Shown: piece after piece, positions 43,373-54,540 of the stretch
How the letters are laid out: every line of letters starts with the position of its first letter
How positions within the stretch are numbered: the stretch's first letter is position 1
DNA from: Branchipolynoe longqiensis
Lineage: Eukaryota > Annelida > Polychaeta > Phyllodocida > Polynoidae
Reading direction: 5' to 3'
NCBI GenBank assembly: GCA_030323885.1
Contig: CM059194.1
Coordinates: 7,525,686-7,589,685, forward strand
Length of the DNA: 64,000 bases
Program-made: the position numbers and the translations under genes
The notes under the pieces: generated by a model
What the model was told of the DNA's origin: nothing
Database searches by the model: none
What the model saw: only the letters and a program-made list of their open reading frames with translations

Positions 43373-43567
43373 CCACAACGGGCTACTAGAGCAAATAATG
43401 CGCCACTACTAAAGCAGACCAGAAGCCAAAAAAAAGCTCACGAGAGAAGCACGCTGGAAATGGCTGCCAAGGTGTGGAATGCCCAAACAGTAAAGGAATG
43501 ACAAATTCCTGACCTAAAAACATACAAAAAATATTTGTGCAAAATAAGGCTAGGAAACCCCCACTAA
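43373..43567 (+). pseudogene. LINE ORF2 C-terminal remnant
   Basis: The plus-strand frame TKPQRATRANNAPLL, then HERSTLEMAAKVWNAQ, a TGA at 43499-43501, then IPDLKTYKKYLCKIRLG. The 'E.AAKVWN...LKTYKKYL' pattern is the usual end of CR1/L2/Jockey-type ORF2 proteins (A..WN.L....SL..FK). Only this end remains. Confidence 0.6.
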
Positions 43568-43885
43568 GCTGCAATGCAAAGGGGCATGTGATATGTCACG
43601 GCCTACCAGTGGGACGCCCAATGGAAGGTAGCCATGCCAAAAGTAGCCAGATAGCACACCACACAGCTACGTACAAGCCTATGATATGTAAATAGGAGTA
43701 GGCTAGTCTAGTAGTAAGAGTAGAACAAATAAAACACATATATGCCAAGAAAATCAAAGAAAATTAACATAGATTACTAACCAGACCAACCAACAATCAA
43801 ATACCTTATCAGCAGCTACTGTATGATGAGATAACACCAACACTACAGCTGGCCAGCATTGAAAACAAGCCTGAATCATCATCAT
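43568..43885. other. Unassigned, probably 3' trailer of the LINE remnant
   Basis: AT-rich, no frame. It ends in a (CAT)n stretch at 43878-43888 belonging to the inverted RTE-like tail that follows. Confidence 0.4.
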
Positions 43886-44330
43886 CATGCTGTCGGTCGC
43901 GATGCGACAAAGACTGCTTTCATTACTTGACTCCCGCTCTCCATTTAGCTCTTTGCTGTGAGAGTTGCGTCCATGAGTCGGTCTTAATGTCTCTCAGCTT
44001 CAGGTTTCTATTGATGGTATCCTTGAACCGGAGATGAGGGTGCGCTCTCTTTCTGTAGCCAGAAGACAGTTGAGAATAGAGGATCTGCTTTGGTAGCCTG
44101 TCTGATGACATCCTCAAGAGGTGTCCAGTCCACCGGAGATTCTTTTTGATCAGAAGATCTTCCATAGAGGGCAGCCCCGTTCGTTCGAGTATTTCCTTAT
44201 TTGTCACTTTGTCCTTCCAGGTTAGCCTCATGATTGGACGCAGATGTCGCATCATGAAGGCATGCAGCTTTTTCACCTGTCGTCTGTACACTGTCCAGGC
44301 CTCGGCTCCATATAGTAGGGGTACATTTCA
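43886..44330 (-). pseudogene. RTE-like reverse transcriptase C-terminal fragment
   Basis: Minus-strand frame LLYGAEAWTVYRRQVKKLHA, then MRHLRPIMRLTWKDKVTNKE, LKKNLRWTGHLLRM-like and HPHLRFKDTINRNLK. This is the thumb/C-terminal region of RTE-type reverse transcriptases. The 3' end finishes in a (GAT)n tail, typical of RTE elements. It is truncated at 44330 by a block (44331-44650) that is also joined to the same 3' end at 22.3 and 57.3 kb. Confidence 0.75.
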
Positions 44331-44650
44331 CGAAAGCTGCCTGCAAAAGTGTTGAAGTGCTGCTGGCTTTTGCAAGTTACCAGCGGCACTCTCTCGGGGA
44401 GCAAATAGAGGTTTCACACCGGCAAGAACATGTTAAGACAGGCGCAAAACTATTTGTCCCTGCAGTGGCTGGTCGGAAGATGTTGGGAGTTCCATACATC
44501 AACCGCCCTTAATGCTGCCACAGTGACATGGTTTTCTGTTTAGGGTTTGCTCCCTTAGCCTTTGGTTCTGTCAAGAACCTGTACCACAAGGCAGTGGTTA
44601 CAACTCTGCAAGGCAGGGGGCATCAAACTCCCTGAGGTATTGCTATACAT
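44331..44650. repeat. Block repeatedly joined to the RTE-like 3' end
   Basis: Matches, inverted, 21980-22308 over its full length, including 'GAAAGCTGCCTGCAAAAGTG', 'CACTCTCTCGGGGAGCAAAT' and 'CCACAGTGACATGGTTTTCT'. Read on the plus strand it has coding-like stretches but with stops. I do not recognise a protein. It may be the upstream part of a non-autonomous RTE derivative. Confidence 0.6.
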
Positions 44651-44724
44651 GCAATAGCTGAATACCCAGGCTTATATGCTATGGACAGTATAAATATAGC
44701 CTCAATAAAGAAAAAAAAGAAAAA

Positions 44725-46815
44725 AAGATATGGTACAGATTACACAAGTATAGCGCTCCTGTTGTAGACTAGATTAGTGAACAGATTGGTACATGGTACA
44801 TGATAATAGTACATGATACTGTACAGATTACACAAGTATAGGCTTCTTGTTGTAGACTAGTTTAGTGAACACCTTGGTACATGGTACATGATACATAGTA
44901 CATGATACTGTGCAGATTACACAAGTATAGGGCTCCTGTTGTAGACTAGATTAGTGAACACATTTGTACATGATACATGATATATGATACATAGTACATG
45001 GTACTATACAGATTACACATGTGTGGGGTTCCTGTCGTAGACTAGTTTAGTGAACACATTTGTACAAGATGCAGTACAGGTTACACACGTGTGGGGGGCT
45101 CCTCTTGTAGACCAGTTTAGTAAACACCTAGTGCATGGTCCTGTACAGATTAACTTACAAATTAACTTACAGATTAACTTACAGATTAACTTACAGATTA
45201 ACTTACAGATCCTCTTCTGGCTGATTTAGGCCCTATTGGGCCTCTAATGCCAGCTCGTTATGGTAAAAGATAACTATTTTCTTGAAACATCTAGGCTATC
45301 ATTGATTTGATGCATATATAAATATTTCAGACATGTGTGGGGCTCCTCTCGTAGACTAGTTTAGTGAATACCTTGGTACATGATACTGTACAGGTTACAC
45401 ACACATGGGGTTCATCCTGTTGTAATAGACTAGTTCAGTGAACACCTTGGTACACTGTACAGGTTACACACGTGTGGGGCTCCTGTTGTAGACTAGATTA
45501 GTGAACACGTTGGTACATGATACAGGTTACACACGTGTGGGGCTCCTGTTGCAGACTAGATTAGTGAACACGTTGGTACATGATACAGGTTACACACATG
45601 TGGGGCTCCTGTTGTAGACTAGATTAGTGAACACGTTGGTACATGGTACAGGTTACACACGTGTGGGGGCTCCTGTTGTAGACTAGATTAGTGAACACGT
45701 TCGTACATGATATTGGTTACACACATGTGGGGCTCCTATTGTAGACTAGATTAGTGAACATGTTCGTACATGATACAGGTTACACACGTGTGGGGGCTCA
45801 TGTTGTAGACTAGATTAGTGAACACGTTGGTACATGATACAGGTTACACACGTGTGGGGCTCCTGTTGTAGACTAGATTAGTGAACACATTCATACATGA
45901 TACAGGTTACACATGTGTGGGGGCTCTTGTTGTAGACTAGATTAGTGAACACGTTGGTACATGATACAGGTTACACACGTGTGGGGGCTCCTGTTGTAGA
46001 CTAGTTCAGTGAACACGTTGGTACATGATACAGGTTACACACATGTGGGGGCTCCTGTTGTAGACTAGATTAGTGAACACGTTGGTACATGATACAGGTT
46101 ACACACATGTGGGGTTTCCTGTTGTAGACTAGATTAGTGAACACGTTGGTACATGATACAGGTTACACATGTGTGGGGGCTCCTGTTGTAGACTAGATTA
46201 GTGAACACATTGGTACATGATACAGGTTACACACATGTGGGGGCTCCTGTTGTAGACTAGATTAGTGAACACATTTGTGCATGATACAGGTTACACATGT
46301 GTGGGGGCTCCTGTTGTAGACTAGATTAGTGAACACATTGGTACATGATACAGGTTACACATGTGTGGGGCTTCTGTTGTAGACTAGATTAGTGAACACA
46401 TTGGTACGTGATATCGATTACACATGTGTGGGGCTCCTATTGTCAACTAGATTAGTGAACACATTGGTACATGATACAGGTTACACACATGTGGGGCTCC
46501 TGTTGTAGACTAGATTAGTGAACACGTTGGTACATGATACAGGTTACACACATCTGCGGGCTCTTGTTGTAGACTAGATTAGTGAACATGTTGGTACATG
46601 ATACAAGTTACATATGTGTGGGGCTCCTATTGTCGACTAGATTAGTGAACACGTTGGTACGTGATATCGGTTACATATGTGTGGACTCTTCTTGTAGATT
46701 AGTTCAATGAACACCTTTGTACAGGTTACACACGTCTGGGGCTCCTGTTGTAGACTAGTTCAATAAACACCTTGGTACACTGTACAGGTTACACATATCT
46801 GGGGCTCCTGCTGTA
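44725..46815. repeat. 63-bp satellite, about 32 copies
   Basis: The unit contains GGTACATGATACAGGTTACA, CACGTGTGGGGCTCC and TGTTGTAGACTAGATTAGTG, with a 63-base period (45541 to 45604). Many units carry the palindrome CACACGTGTG. A non-satellite patch lies at 45140-45330, including five TTAACTTACAGA repeats. Confidence 0.92.
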
Positions 46816-47094
46816 GACCAATGGAATCTCAGCATTAGGTGTAGCTTCAGGAAACTGGGTCAGGGCTGAGAGATGGCGGGAGTGACTGTGGACAGGTGTG
46901 CATACAAGCTACAGACGCTGCAGAGACGGTGAAAGGGCAGGTGAGCTGGGACAAGGCGCATGCGTGGACAGAGTGATGAGTGTTTAGACGCTGTGGTGTA
47001 CGAGCAGCCTCTAACTCCACACCAGGTTGTGAGCCTCACAATCCCCTGTTAAGAGGATAGTGTGCATTAAGCAAGTCATCCATTCTCAAGAGAC
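46816..47094. other. Unassigned
   Basis: No gene or shared repeat recognised. Confidence 0.3.
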
Positions 47095-47445
47095 TGGATG
47101 TGGTGGCCGAATTGGATCAGAGCGCAGGTTTTCTGTGAGGAAGGTCGGGAGCTCGGTTCCTGTTGGAGTCAAACCAATGACTTACTAAATTGATACTTTT
47201 CGCTACCTAGCCTGGCGCTCGGCATCACTATGATAGGGCAAGAACTGGTTGGCTAAGTGTCAGGATAATGGGATTGATTGGGAAATTGAGTCATGATGCC
47301 AACCGTCTGGTCTCTGAATGGGGCAGCACTATAAAATCACCACGAGTGCTATAAGGTGGTACCCATCATGTCATAAGTTGGTACCCATCATGATATGACC
47401 TTAGATGTTGGCAGGATGCAAAACTCCAACAAGCAAATAAATCCA
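47095..47445 (+). mobile_element. tRNA-headed SINE
   Basis: Head 'GGTGGCCGAATTGGATCAGA' and 'GTCGGGAGCTCGGTTCC', then the family body and the GATGCAAAACTCCAAC end. Diverged, with a small internal repeat at the 3' part. Confidence 0.8.
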
Positions 47446-47469
47446 TTATCAAGATTGAGGTCAGCATAT

Positions 47470-48150
47470 TAAATTGGCACTTAAAACTATATAGTCTGAT
47501 TTTCCAAACCAAAGCACTTAGCTAGATTAGATTTGACACATCCAACTTAGATCTGGGTGTACTTGTCAACCTTGTACACCAGACGGGATGGCCAAATGAG
47601 TTGAGCGCCCGTCTCTTGTTTTGGGAGATCGAGGAATTCGAACCCATGGGTTCGTAGGTTCGAACCCTGGTCGAGTCAATGACTTACAAATTTATACTTG
47701 TCGCTTCCTAGACAGGTGCTTATTAGGATAGGACAAGGACTGGTTAGCTCAGTGTCAGGATAATGTGACTGAGTGGGATATCAGGTCATGGTGCTGGTGG
47801 CCTCGTCTCCCAGTAGGGCAGCACTATGCAATCGCCATGAGTGCGCACTGTCACAAGTCGGTACCCATCCTGATATGACCTTAGATGTTGCTAGGATGTA
47901 AAACAACAACAAACAAATGTTAACCTTGTTCTTGCATGTCATGGCTGAAACCTATGATGTCCAGTATTTCAAAGCTCTTGTCGACATTCTTTCTTTCTTT
48001 TGTATGTGTTTTCATTTTAAATATCTCCAATGGTAGCCATTTAAAAACAACTACTTCAAGCTAAGCTGAGGTAGATTATAACAATCAACCTAATGTATTT
48101 ATCTAAAAATAATATGGCATAAATGACTATGGATCTTGACTTAGATTACA
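47470..48150. mobile_element. Diverged copy of the MITE at 23869, split by a SINE
   Basis: The left part ('CACTTAAAACTATATAGTCT') and right part ('AGATTATAACAATCAACCTA', 'ATTTATCTAAAAATAA') match the 23869-24222 element in order. The SINE at 47583-47920 interrupts them. Confidence 0.55.
47583..47920 (+). mobile_element. tRNA-headed SINE, second head type
   Basis: Head 'ATGGCCAAATGAGTTGAGCG' with an extended arm ('GAATTCGAACCCATGGGTTC') before the B-box 'GGTTCGAACCCTGG'. The usual body follows and it ends in ACAACAACAAACAAA. The longer arm also appears at 59805 and in part at 59403 and 61145, so two head subtypes exist. Confidence 0.82.
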
Positions 48151-48187
48151 GAATAATGCCATCACTTGACTGTTTGTGTTTGTGTTT

Positions 48188-49030
48188 ATAGCCTGATACC
48201 TGTCAGACACCTCCTGACACTGGCAGTTATCAGCAGTGTGGTGGCTTGATGCCTGCCATACACCTCCCGACACTGGCAGTCATCAGCAGTGTGGTGGCCT
48301 GATGCCTACCAGACACCTCTTGACACTGGCAGTTATCAGTAGCGTGGTGGCCTGATGCCTACAAGACACCTCCCGACACTGGTGGTTATCAGCTGTGTGG
48401 TGGCCTGATGACCACCAGACACCTCCCAACACTGATGGTTATCAGCAGCGTGGTGGCCTGATGCCTGCCAGACACCTCTCTACACTATTGGTTATCAGCA
48501 GTGTGGTGGTTTGATGCCTGCCAGACACCTCCCAACACTGGTGTTTATCAGCTGTGTGGCACCTGATGCCTGCCAGATACCTACTGACACTGGTGGTTAT
48601 TAGCTGTGCGGTGGCCTGATGCCCAGTAGCCACCTTCCGACACTGATAGTTATCAGCAGTGTGGTGGCCTGATGCCCGCCAGATACTTCCCAACACTGAT
48701 AATTATCAGCAATGTGGTGGCCTGATGGCTGCCAGACACTTCCCAACACTGGTATTTTTCAGTAATGTGGTAGCCTAATGCCTCCCAGACACATATCAAC
48801 ACTGATGGTTATCAGCAGTGTGGTGGCCTGATGCCTGCCAGACACCTCCCGACAATGATGGTTATCAACAGTGTGGTGGCCTGATGTCCGCCAGACACCT
48901 CCTGACACTGGCAGTTATCAGCAGCGTGGTGGCCTGATGCCTGTCAGACACCTCCCGACACACACTGATGGTTATCAGCAGTGTGGTGGCCTGATGCCCG
49001 CCAGACACCTCCCGACACTGGCAGTTTTGC
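48188..49030. repeat. 53-bp satellite, about 16 copies
   Basis: The unit contains GCCTGATGCCTGCCAGACAC, CTCCCGACACTGGCAG and TTATCAGCAGTGTGGTG. The period is 53 bases (48245 to 48298). Frames through it are not genes. Confidence 0.9.
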
Positions 49031-49084
49031 CACATATGCTATTTGTCTGGCCATTATTCGTCCTCCGACTGGTTCTAGTGCATG

Positions 49085-49160
49085 GCAGTAACCCCCCCCC
49101 CCCCGCCCCCCACATCCCCTTCACACCTCCCCCCAAGCACCCCCCCCCCCCTCCCCCTTA
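49085..49160. repeat. C-rich tract
   Basis: Several runs of 9-13 C separated by short spacers, at the right edge of the 53-bp satellite. Confidence 0.85.
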
Positions 49161-49367
49161 TGTAGTTAGAAGACGCTCCATTTAACAACTTCCGCCATTG
49201 CGCTGTCAGTAAACGACTGGAGTCCGGGAGTGGGAGTGTGTGCATCTAAATAATTGTCATCCTGTGAGCGCCCCCTACATCCGGATATATCACTGAAGCT
49301 AGTTGTTGACACAACTATCTCACGCGGGCTATAAATAGACCATGGGATGATGTCATCTGGTGGACAT

Positions 49368-49660
49368 TGACGGGGTGTCGTACGGGTAGACAGTCCGCTT
49401 CCCATGCGGGATGGTCATAGGTTCGATCCTCAGCCGAGTCAAACCAAAGACTTGTAAAATGTATATATGTATCGCTACCTTGCTTTGCCCTCTGTACACT
49501 GTATTACTACGATGGGGCAAGGACTCGTTGGCTTGCTGACAGGATACTGTGACTTAGTGGGCTATTGGGTCATGGTGCCCGTGGTCTGGTCTCACAGTGT
49601 GGCAGCACTATAAGGTCATCCTGTCACAAGTTGGTATAACAAACAAACAAACAAGTACAA
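49368..49660 (+). mobile_element. tRNA-headed SINE
   Basis: Head 'GGGTGTCGTACGGGTAGACA' and B-box 'GGTTCGATCCTCAGCC', then a shortened body ending in AACAAACAAACAAAC. Confidence 0.75.
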
Positions 49661-49827
49661 GCATCGCTTCATGAGGCGAAGCGTTATCTCGTCTGATTCC
49701 GCCCACACTCATATGTGCGTCAATAACAGGGGTGGCTTTGGCTAGTGATTTACTGTTACCTACAGGTAACCTGTAATTGTAAAACAACCCCAAACCCCTT
49801 TCGCCCCTCACCTGGTGCATATTGAAC

Positions 49828-50520
49828 ACGATGGCTGATCAGGTAAAGCGATCTTTTCCTATGCGTGAAGTTGTGGGTTCAATCCTCACCTAATGGCCCT
49901 GTCACATTATGACGCTTCTCGCCGGCGCGCCGCGAAAGCGCAAAATCACTTTTAATCGTTGAGACACGTCAAACTTTTTGGCATCAGCGGAACGTATTGG
50001 TAGCGTGCGGCCGACGTTGTGGTAAGGTATATCGACGCGTGAGAAAAAAATTAAAAAGTTTGGCGCACCGTCCTGATATGACCTTAGATGTTGCTAGGAC
50101 GTAAAACAACAACAAACAAACAAAGCAACAGTTTGGCACAACGTGTGGGAACGACCCTCACGTGTGCGCGGTGTGTGCGTAGCGTTCGCATTATGTTATT
50201 CCAGCGCCTCTAAACTATCTCGACGTGCTCCTAACGTCGCAATAATATTGGCACCCGAGCGTTGTCGCACGTCGAAAGTTTTGTGCAAGCACAAAACTTT
50301 GCCGATATCCTGACGCGCGCCACCGACCGTTGCCGACCATCGCCGTAGATCAACGAATACCAACCTGCGCCTAACGTTCGCGTAACGCTTCCTGACATAT
50401 CCCGATGTTGCGCCAAAAAATCACATACGTCGACGCGCATTGGCGAGAAGCGTCGTAATGTGACAGCACCATAAAATCAAACCAAAGACTTGCAAAATTG
50501 ATTCACTTGATGCTATCTAT
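49828..50520 (+). mobile_element. SINE split by a MITE
   Basis: A SINE head (GGCTGATCAGGTAAAGCGAT, then 'GTGGGTTCAATCCTCACCTA') stops at 49890. Its continuation ('AATCAAACCAAAGACTTGCA') resumes at about 50475. The MITE at 49892-50474 sits in the gap. Confidence 0.7.
49892..50474. mobile_element. MITE, GGCCCTGTCACATTATGACG ends, with SINE scrap inside
   Basis: Left GGCCCTGTCACATTATGACG and right CGTCGTAATGTGACAG are inverted. The inside is rich in ACGTCG/CGACGT. At about 50072-50125 there is a SINE 3' piece ('ATATGACCTTAGATGTTGCT' plus CAACAACAAACAAAC). So a SINE tail is inserted in a MITE that is itself in a SINE. Confidence 0.75.
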
Positions 50521-51029
50521 ATTGGCACTAGATATTACCAAAGACAATGCACGATAAGATGCACCACTCAGCGCTTTCAAATCGGAATTTCTTAAATAAT
50601 CACGCAGTGGCACCATCCCATGGCAAACAAGGTGCATTAGAAGTATAGGAGGGTTCTTTTGAGCGTAAAATTATGTAATCCTAGCTCTGAGAGAGTCCAT
50701 TGACCTTAAATGCCATTTGATCAGGTGTAGTAGTAGTAGTCGTTTTCTTACTCATACATAATTACAAATTTTATTTATGTATGCACAGATTAAAGTACTT
50801 AATGTATGTTTGAACTTTACTATATTGTTTTACTTATTAATATTAGATGATAATACACTATAATTGTTGTACATTGTCTTGGATGGTACAGCAGTCAGGG
50901 TGGGCTAGGGAACCTGACCCTTTGTTTCAATGGTACAGCAGTCAGGCTGGGCATGGGGACCTGTCCAATTACCTTGTTGTATTTCATGGGAAAGCGCTGA
51001 GTGGTGCATCTTGTCATACATTGTCTTTG
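50521..51029. other. Unassigned
   Basis: Non-coding. The phrase 'TGGTACAGCAGTCAGG' is present twice (50885 and 50931), with 'GGGCTAGGGAACCTG' and 'GGGCATGGGGACCTG' after it, a small duplication. Confidence 0.4.
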
Positions 51030-51230
51030 GTATTACTAGGATAGAGCAAGGATTGGTTTGCTCAGTGTTGGGATAATGTGACCGAGTGGGGTATTGGATC
51101 ATGGTACAAGTAGCCTGGTATCTTAGTATGGCAGCACTATGAAGGAAGTCATCATGAGTGCAGACTGTCACAAGTCGGTGTTCATCCTGATGTGACCTTC
51201 GATGTTGTTAGGACGTAAAACCCCGTGAAC
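51030..51230 (+). mobile_element. SINE tail fragment
   Basis: Family body from 'CTAGGATAGAGCAAGGATTG' to 'GTTAGGACGTAAAAC', without the head. Confidence 0.75.
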
Positions 51231-52404
51231 AAATGAGCAACAAGCGACTATGTAATCTATTGTATTTCAATTAAATAACTTTTATTCCAGAATATTACAT
51301 CCCTACAAAAAACTAGAATCTAACGACTTGCAACTAGAGTATACAGCAGTATAATTTATCCCGTCAAATACGCCCCCCCCCCCCTGAAAAAAGAGTAAAA
51401 TAAATAACAACAAAAGTACTACCAAAGTATAACCACCACCCTGTAACGCCTGACTGAACTATTACAACATATACTAACCACAAAGCTATAGTTGACCAAG
51501 ACAATTTAAATGAGTCATGCAACTGGTATCTTCATAATCCCAAATCTACTACGAGCTGTAACAGCAAGTCATACCCATTCATTAATTAATGTCTCTTCAC
51601 GGGTATGATCAACAAATCAATGATATAGTCTAAACGTAACTGGCTATTCTCCAGTCTACAAGTACAGCATCTGACTGACTTCTGGGGTTTTTATAACCTT
51701 ACGACGGTTACCGGATGCAGAACTGCAGCATTATAGAGAGGCACTGATAAATCAGCCCAATCTTTGGTTGAAGAATAATCTTCAGGTGGGATGGTTGTAG
51801 AAGCTGGGGGATGTCTTTACAATGATTAAACGACGAGTTGTTGGGGCGGTCCAGAATCACTCCGGTCTGGCATTAGCACAGCACTTGTATTGTATCCAGC
51901 AGACAGCGGCAAGTGTTTCCGAGGAAAGGATGGGTAAAGATGGGTCCAGCGGCTCCAGCAATGATAACAAAGCGAGAGAAAAGTAAAGGTAAATGGCCCC
52001 ACCCAAGCAAATGACTCCCTTGATCAGGGGAAGAAGTAAGCCTGGGAGAAAAAAAAGGGTAGAGTATAGGAAAGAGAAATCAGGAGAGTTGAGTCAAAGG
52101 ACCGTGTTTCTTTGCTCTATGGTGACCAGCCAGCGAGCCAAAGACACTAACAGAGTAAGAGCAGAAAGTGAAATGCTGGCGGGCTCCCCCTCCTGGAACT
52201 CTTTTCAGACATAATCAAGGAGGAGCAAGGCCAGCGGAGAGGAGATAGAGAGAGCTGTGGACAAAGTGCTGTCCAGATAGCAAGTGTGTACAAAATATCA
52301 TCTCCATAATATTTGCAATGCCTGATTTTAACCTACTATTGTCTATATTGTTCATACCATCTAATCATCTCATCCATAAATAATTCATATGCGCCATAAT
52401 TGTT
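51231..52404. other. No gene recognised
   Basis: AT-rich to 51700, then mixed composition with a purine-rich stretch at 51960-52090. Frames are short and show no family features. A C-run is at 51372-51384. Confidence 0.35.
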
Positions 52405-52480
52405 AAGGCAAGAAGACCAGTGCCTCAGCGCTGAAAAAAAGATGTTCTTCGACTGGGATAACAATTTTGAAAAACAACAA
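52405..52480. repeat. Short dispersed repeat, second copy
   Basis: 'GAAGACCAGTGCCTCAGCGC' with an A-rich end, matching 10692-10790 and 54130-54205. Confidence 0.5.
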
Positions 52481-52483
52481 AAA

Positions 52484-52660
52484 CACTATAAGTATACAGC
52501 AGTATAACTATAAGTATACAGCAGTATAACTATAAGTTTACAGCATATTTCTCCGGTGATTACCTAACGGCGATGTACAATGCGTCACTAGAATCGAACG
52601 GCTTGCAACTATAAGTATACAGCAGTTATAACTATAAGTATACAGCGTATTTCTCAAGTG
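52484..52660. repeat. AACTATAAGTATACAGCAGT repeats
   Basis: Tandem and interrupted copies of a roughly 23-base unit containing TATAAGTATACAGCAG. A larger segment (52540-52580) is repeated at 52640-52680 with changes. Confidence 0.75.
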
Positions 52661-53230
52661 ATTATATAATAGCGATGTGTATAATGCATCACTATTCATA
52701 ATATATTGTAATAGCGCATGGCTCAATTTAGCTCTGCACATCATAAAATTGTAGACAGTTTTCCTGATCAGGACTTTGCATCAGGACTTTGCATCAGGAC
52801 TTTGCATCAGCACTACAATTCCTTAGTTCATTAGAGAATAATCTGGATATGTCATTGCATGCTACACATACTTTTCTAAGAGATTCATATTTAAAAACAG
52901 ACCTCTATTTAACATACCTGTTGATGGCTAGCAGCTCGATCCAAGAAACCAAGACCCGCAGTGATAAAGCCAGTGACTGTATTCTTTTCTTTTTTTTTAT
53001 CCCGGGCTTACATCTCCTCCTTGTCTGTGTGAAAGTGCGCATAAATACCGTCTTTCGGTATATACAGTCTTTCGGTCGTGATAGACAAGCTTGGAATCAT
53101 ATCAATATCTCGGGCGATGGAGTTAGGGACCATTGTTATGTAATAGCGATGCAATGTGTGTCCACTTGCTGTGTAACATATAAAACTATGTGGAAATGTT
53201 ATGGCGTGCAGTGACTGGGATTGTGGTATG
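52661..53230. other. No gene recognised
   Basis: A triple TCAGGACTTTGCA repeat at 52768-52808. A reading frame covers 52789-53214 but has no domain-like pattern. I do not call it a gene. Confidence 0.35.
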
Positions 53231-53235
53231 ATGTC

Positions 53236-53790
53236 CAGATGTTAAGATGCGGTTATTAATTACAGAAATGTTCCCTCCATGCACCAGGAAGAGTGCAAGT
53301 GGAGTGGGAACATGTATTAATGTTTATTGTAACTGTATGACGACTACTTGTTACCACGGGACTGCTGGGTAAGCACACCCAGTCATTCTGCATATATTAG
53401 GGACACCACCTGCACTGGGGTTGAGTGACAGGTGCCCCTCTTGGGCAGCGCCCCTCCCAGGCTGCAGAGGTGTCTGATTGGCTGGCTGTGAGAGCCCAGT
53501 CACCCTTGTACTCCTTGCACTTGCTATGCAGACACACTCACTCTAGAGATACCAAAAGAAGCAGTTCACCACTGAGCTGTGCGTAACACCGATGGGACTT
53601 AAGTTCAATGGGCTGTAGGCACTGATTAGACTGAACAAGCAGGAACCATGTGGGTCTGCGTGGCAGGTTGTAAGTGAGTCAGGGTGGCAGGTCACTAGTA
53701 GGTGAACAAGAGTTGTAGCAATAAAGCTCAACCTTATCACTGTCAATCTTGCGTGACTTCTCTTCCCTTTCTTCCTTATGAGTTGTTTCT
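53236..53790 (+). mobile_element. Possible solo LTR
   Basis: From about TGTTAAGATGCGG there is a long non-repeated stretch with a TATATTAGGG motif near 53395 and an AATAAAGC polyadenylation-like signal at 53720. A 'GGTATTTGGTGGGTGGTGAC' phrase at about 53791-53810 resembles primer-binding regions following LTRs. No gag or pol follows and no second LTR is present, so this is tentative. Confidence 0.3.
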
Positions 53791-53884
53791 GGTATTTGGT
53801 GGGTGGTGACTGGCAGACAGTTGCTAGGATCCGCCTGATAGTAAGTAGTAAGTAAGACGAGTAACTGAGACGGCCAACCAGTTA

Positions 53885-53980
53885 TTCTTCAATTTGTTTG
53901 ACGTCCAACACCCGATGATAAAAATCAATCTGCTCTACAGGCGTTGTTAAATAAATCAAACTTTCCTTTTTACTTCTCCT
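53885..53980. repeat. Dispersed motif, also at 62000-62080
   Basis: 'TTTGACGTCCAACACCCGAT' through a GCTCTACAGGCGTTGTTAAA block and 'CAAACTTTCCTTTTTA'. It is similar to sequences I recall as frequent in molluscs, a recollection rather than a search result. Confidence 0.5.
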
Positions 53981-54129
53981 GATGAAAGGAGTTGTTTGCT
54001 TGGTCGGGGGCCCTTTTCCTTTTTCACTGCTGCTCTGTGCTCTTTTGCTCCGAATCCTGTCTTTTCTCTTCCTGCCTCTCCAAATGCAACACATTCCACT
54101 TCCAATATGTACAGATGAAATGCGACCAC

Positions 54130-54205
54130 TCCGTCGGCTGGAAGACCAGTGCCCCGGCGCTGACAAAATATGTATTCAGATGAATAACAATATTTACCAA
54201 AAAAA
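54130..54205. repeat. Short dispersed repeat, third copy
   Basis: 'GGAAGACCAGTGCCCCGGCG' with TGACAAAATATG and an A-rich tail. Compare 10692 and 52405. Confidence 0.5.
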
Positions 54206-54407
54206 ACAAAAAACAAAAAAAAACTGTTCGGTGCCCGGACTCAAGTTGACTCGGCTGTGTTACTTGGAAGTCTTCGACTTTCACGATTTATCGGGGCCGA
54301 TATCAAATGCTGCAGGTTTGCGGCTGGTAACTGAAAGGATACAAACCCTCCGATCAGTCAGTCAGTCAGGATATCTCTACCTTACATTCCACTGCGGGAG
54401 CTTCTTT

Positions 54408-54475
54408 GTTTGTTGGGGTTTTACATCCTGGCAACGTCTAAGGCCATATCAGGAAGGGGAGGCAAGAACCGTTGA
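54408..54475 (-). mobile_element. SINE tail fragment
   Basis: Reverse complement of the family 3' end ('TTACATCCTGGCAACGTCTA', 'AGGCCATATCAGGA'). Confidence 0.65.
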
Positions 54476-54540
54476 CGATATCAGGGTCACAAACCTCCTA
54501 TTGGCAGTTGGTTCTCCTACATGGCCTTTTAAAAATATAT

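Noticed and set aside
52789..53214. A 141-residue open frame
   Set aside because: No domain, signal or repeat pattern. Length is within what AT-balanced non-coding DNA can give.
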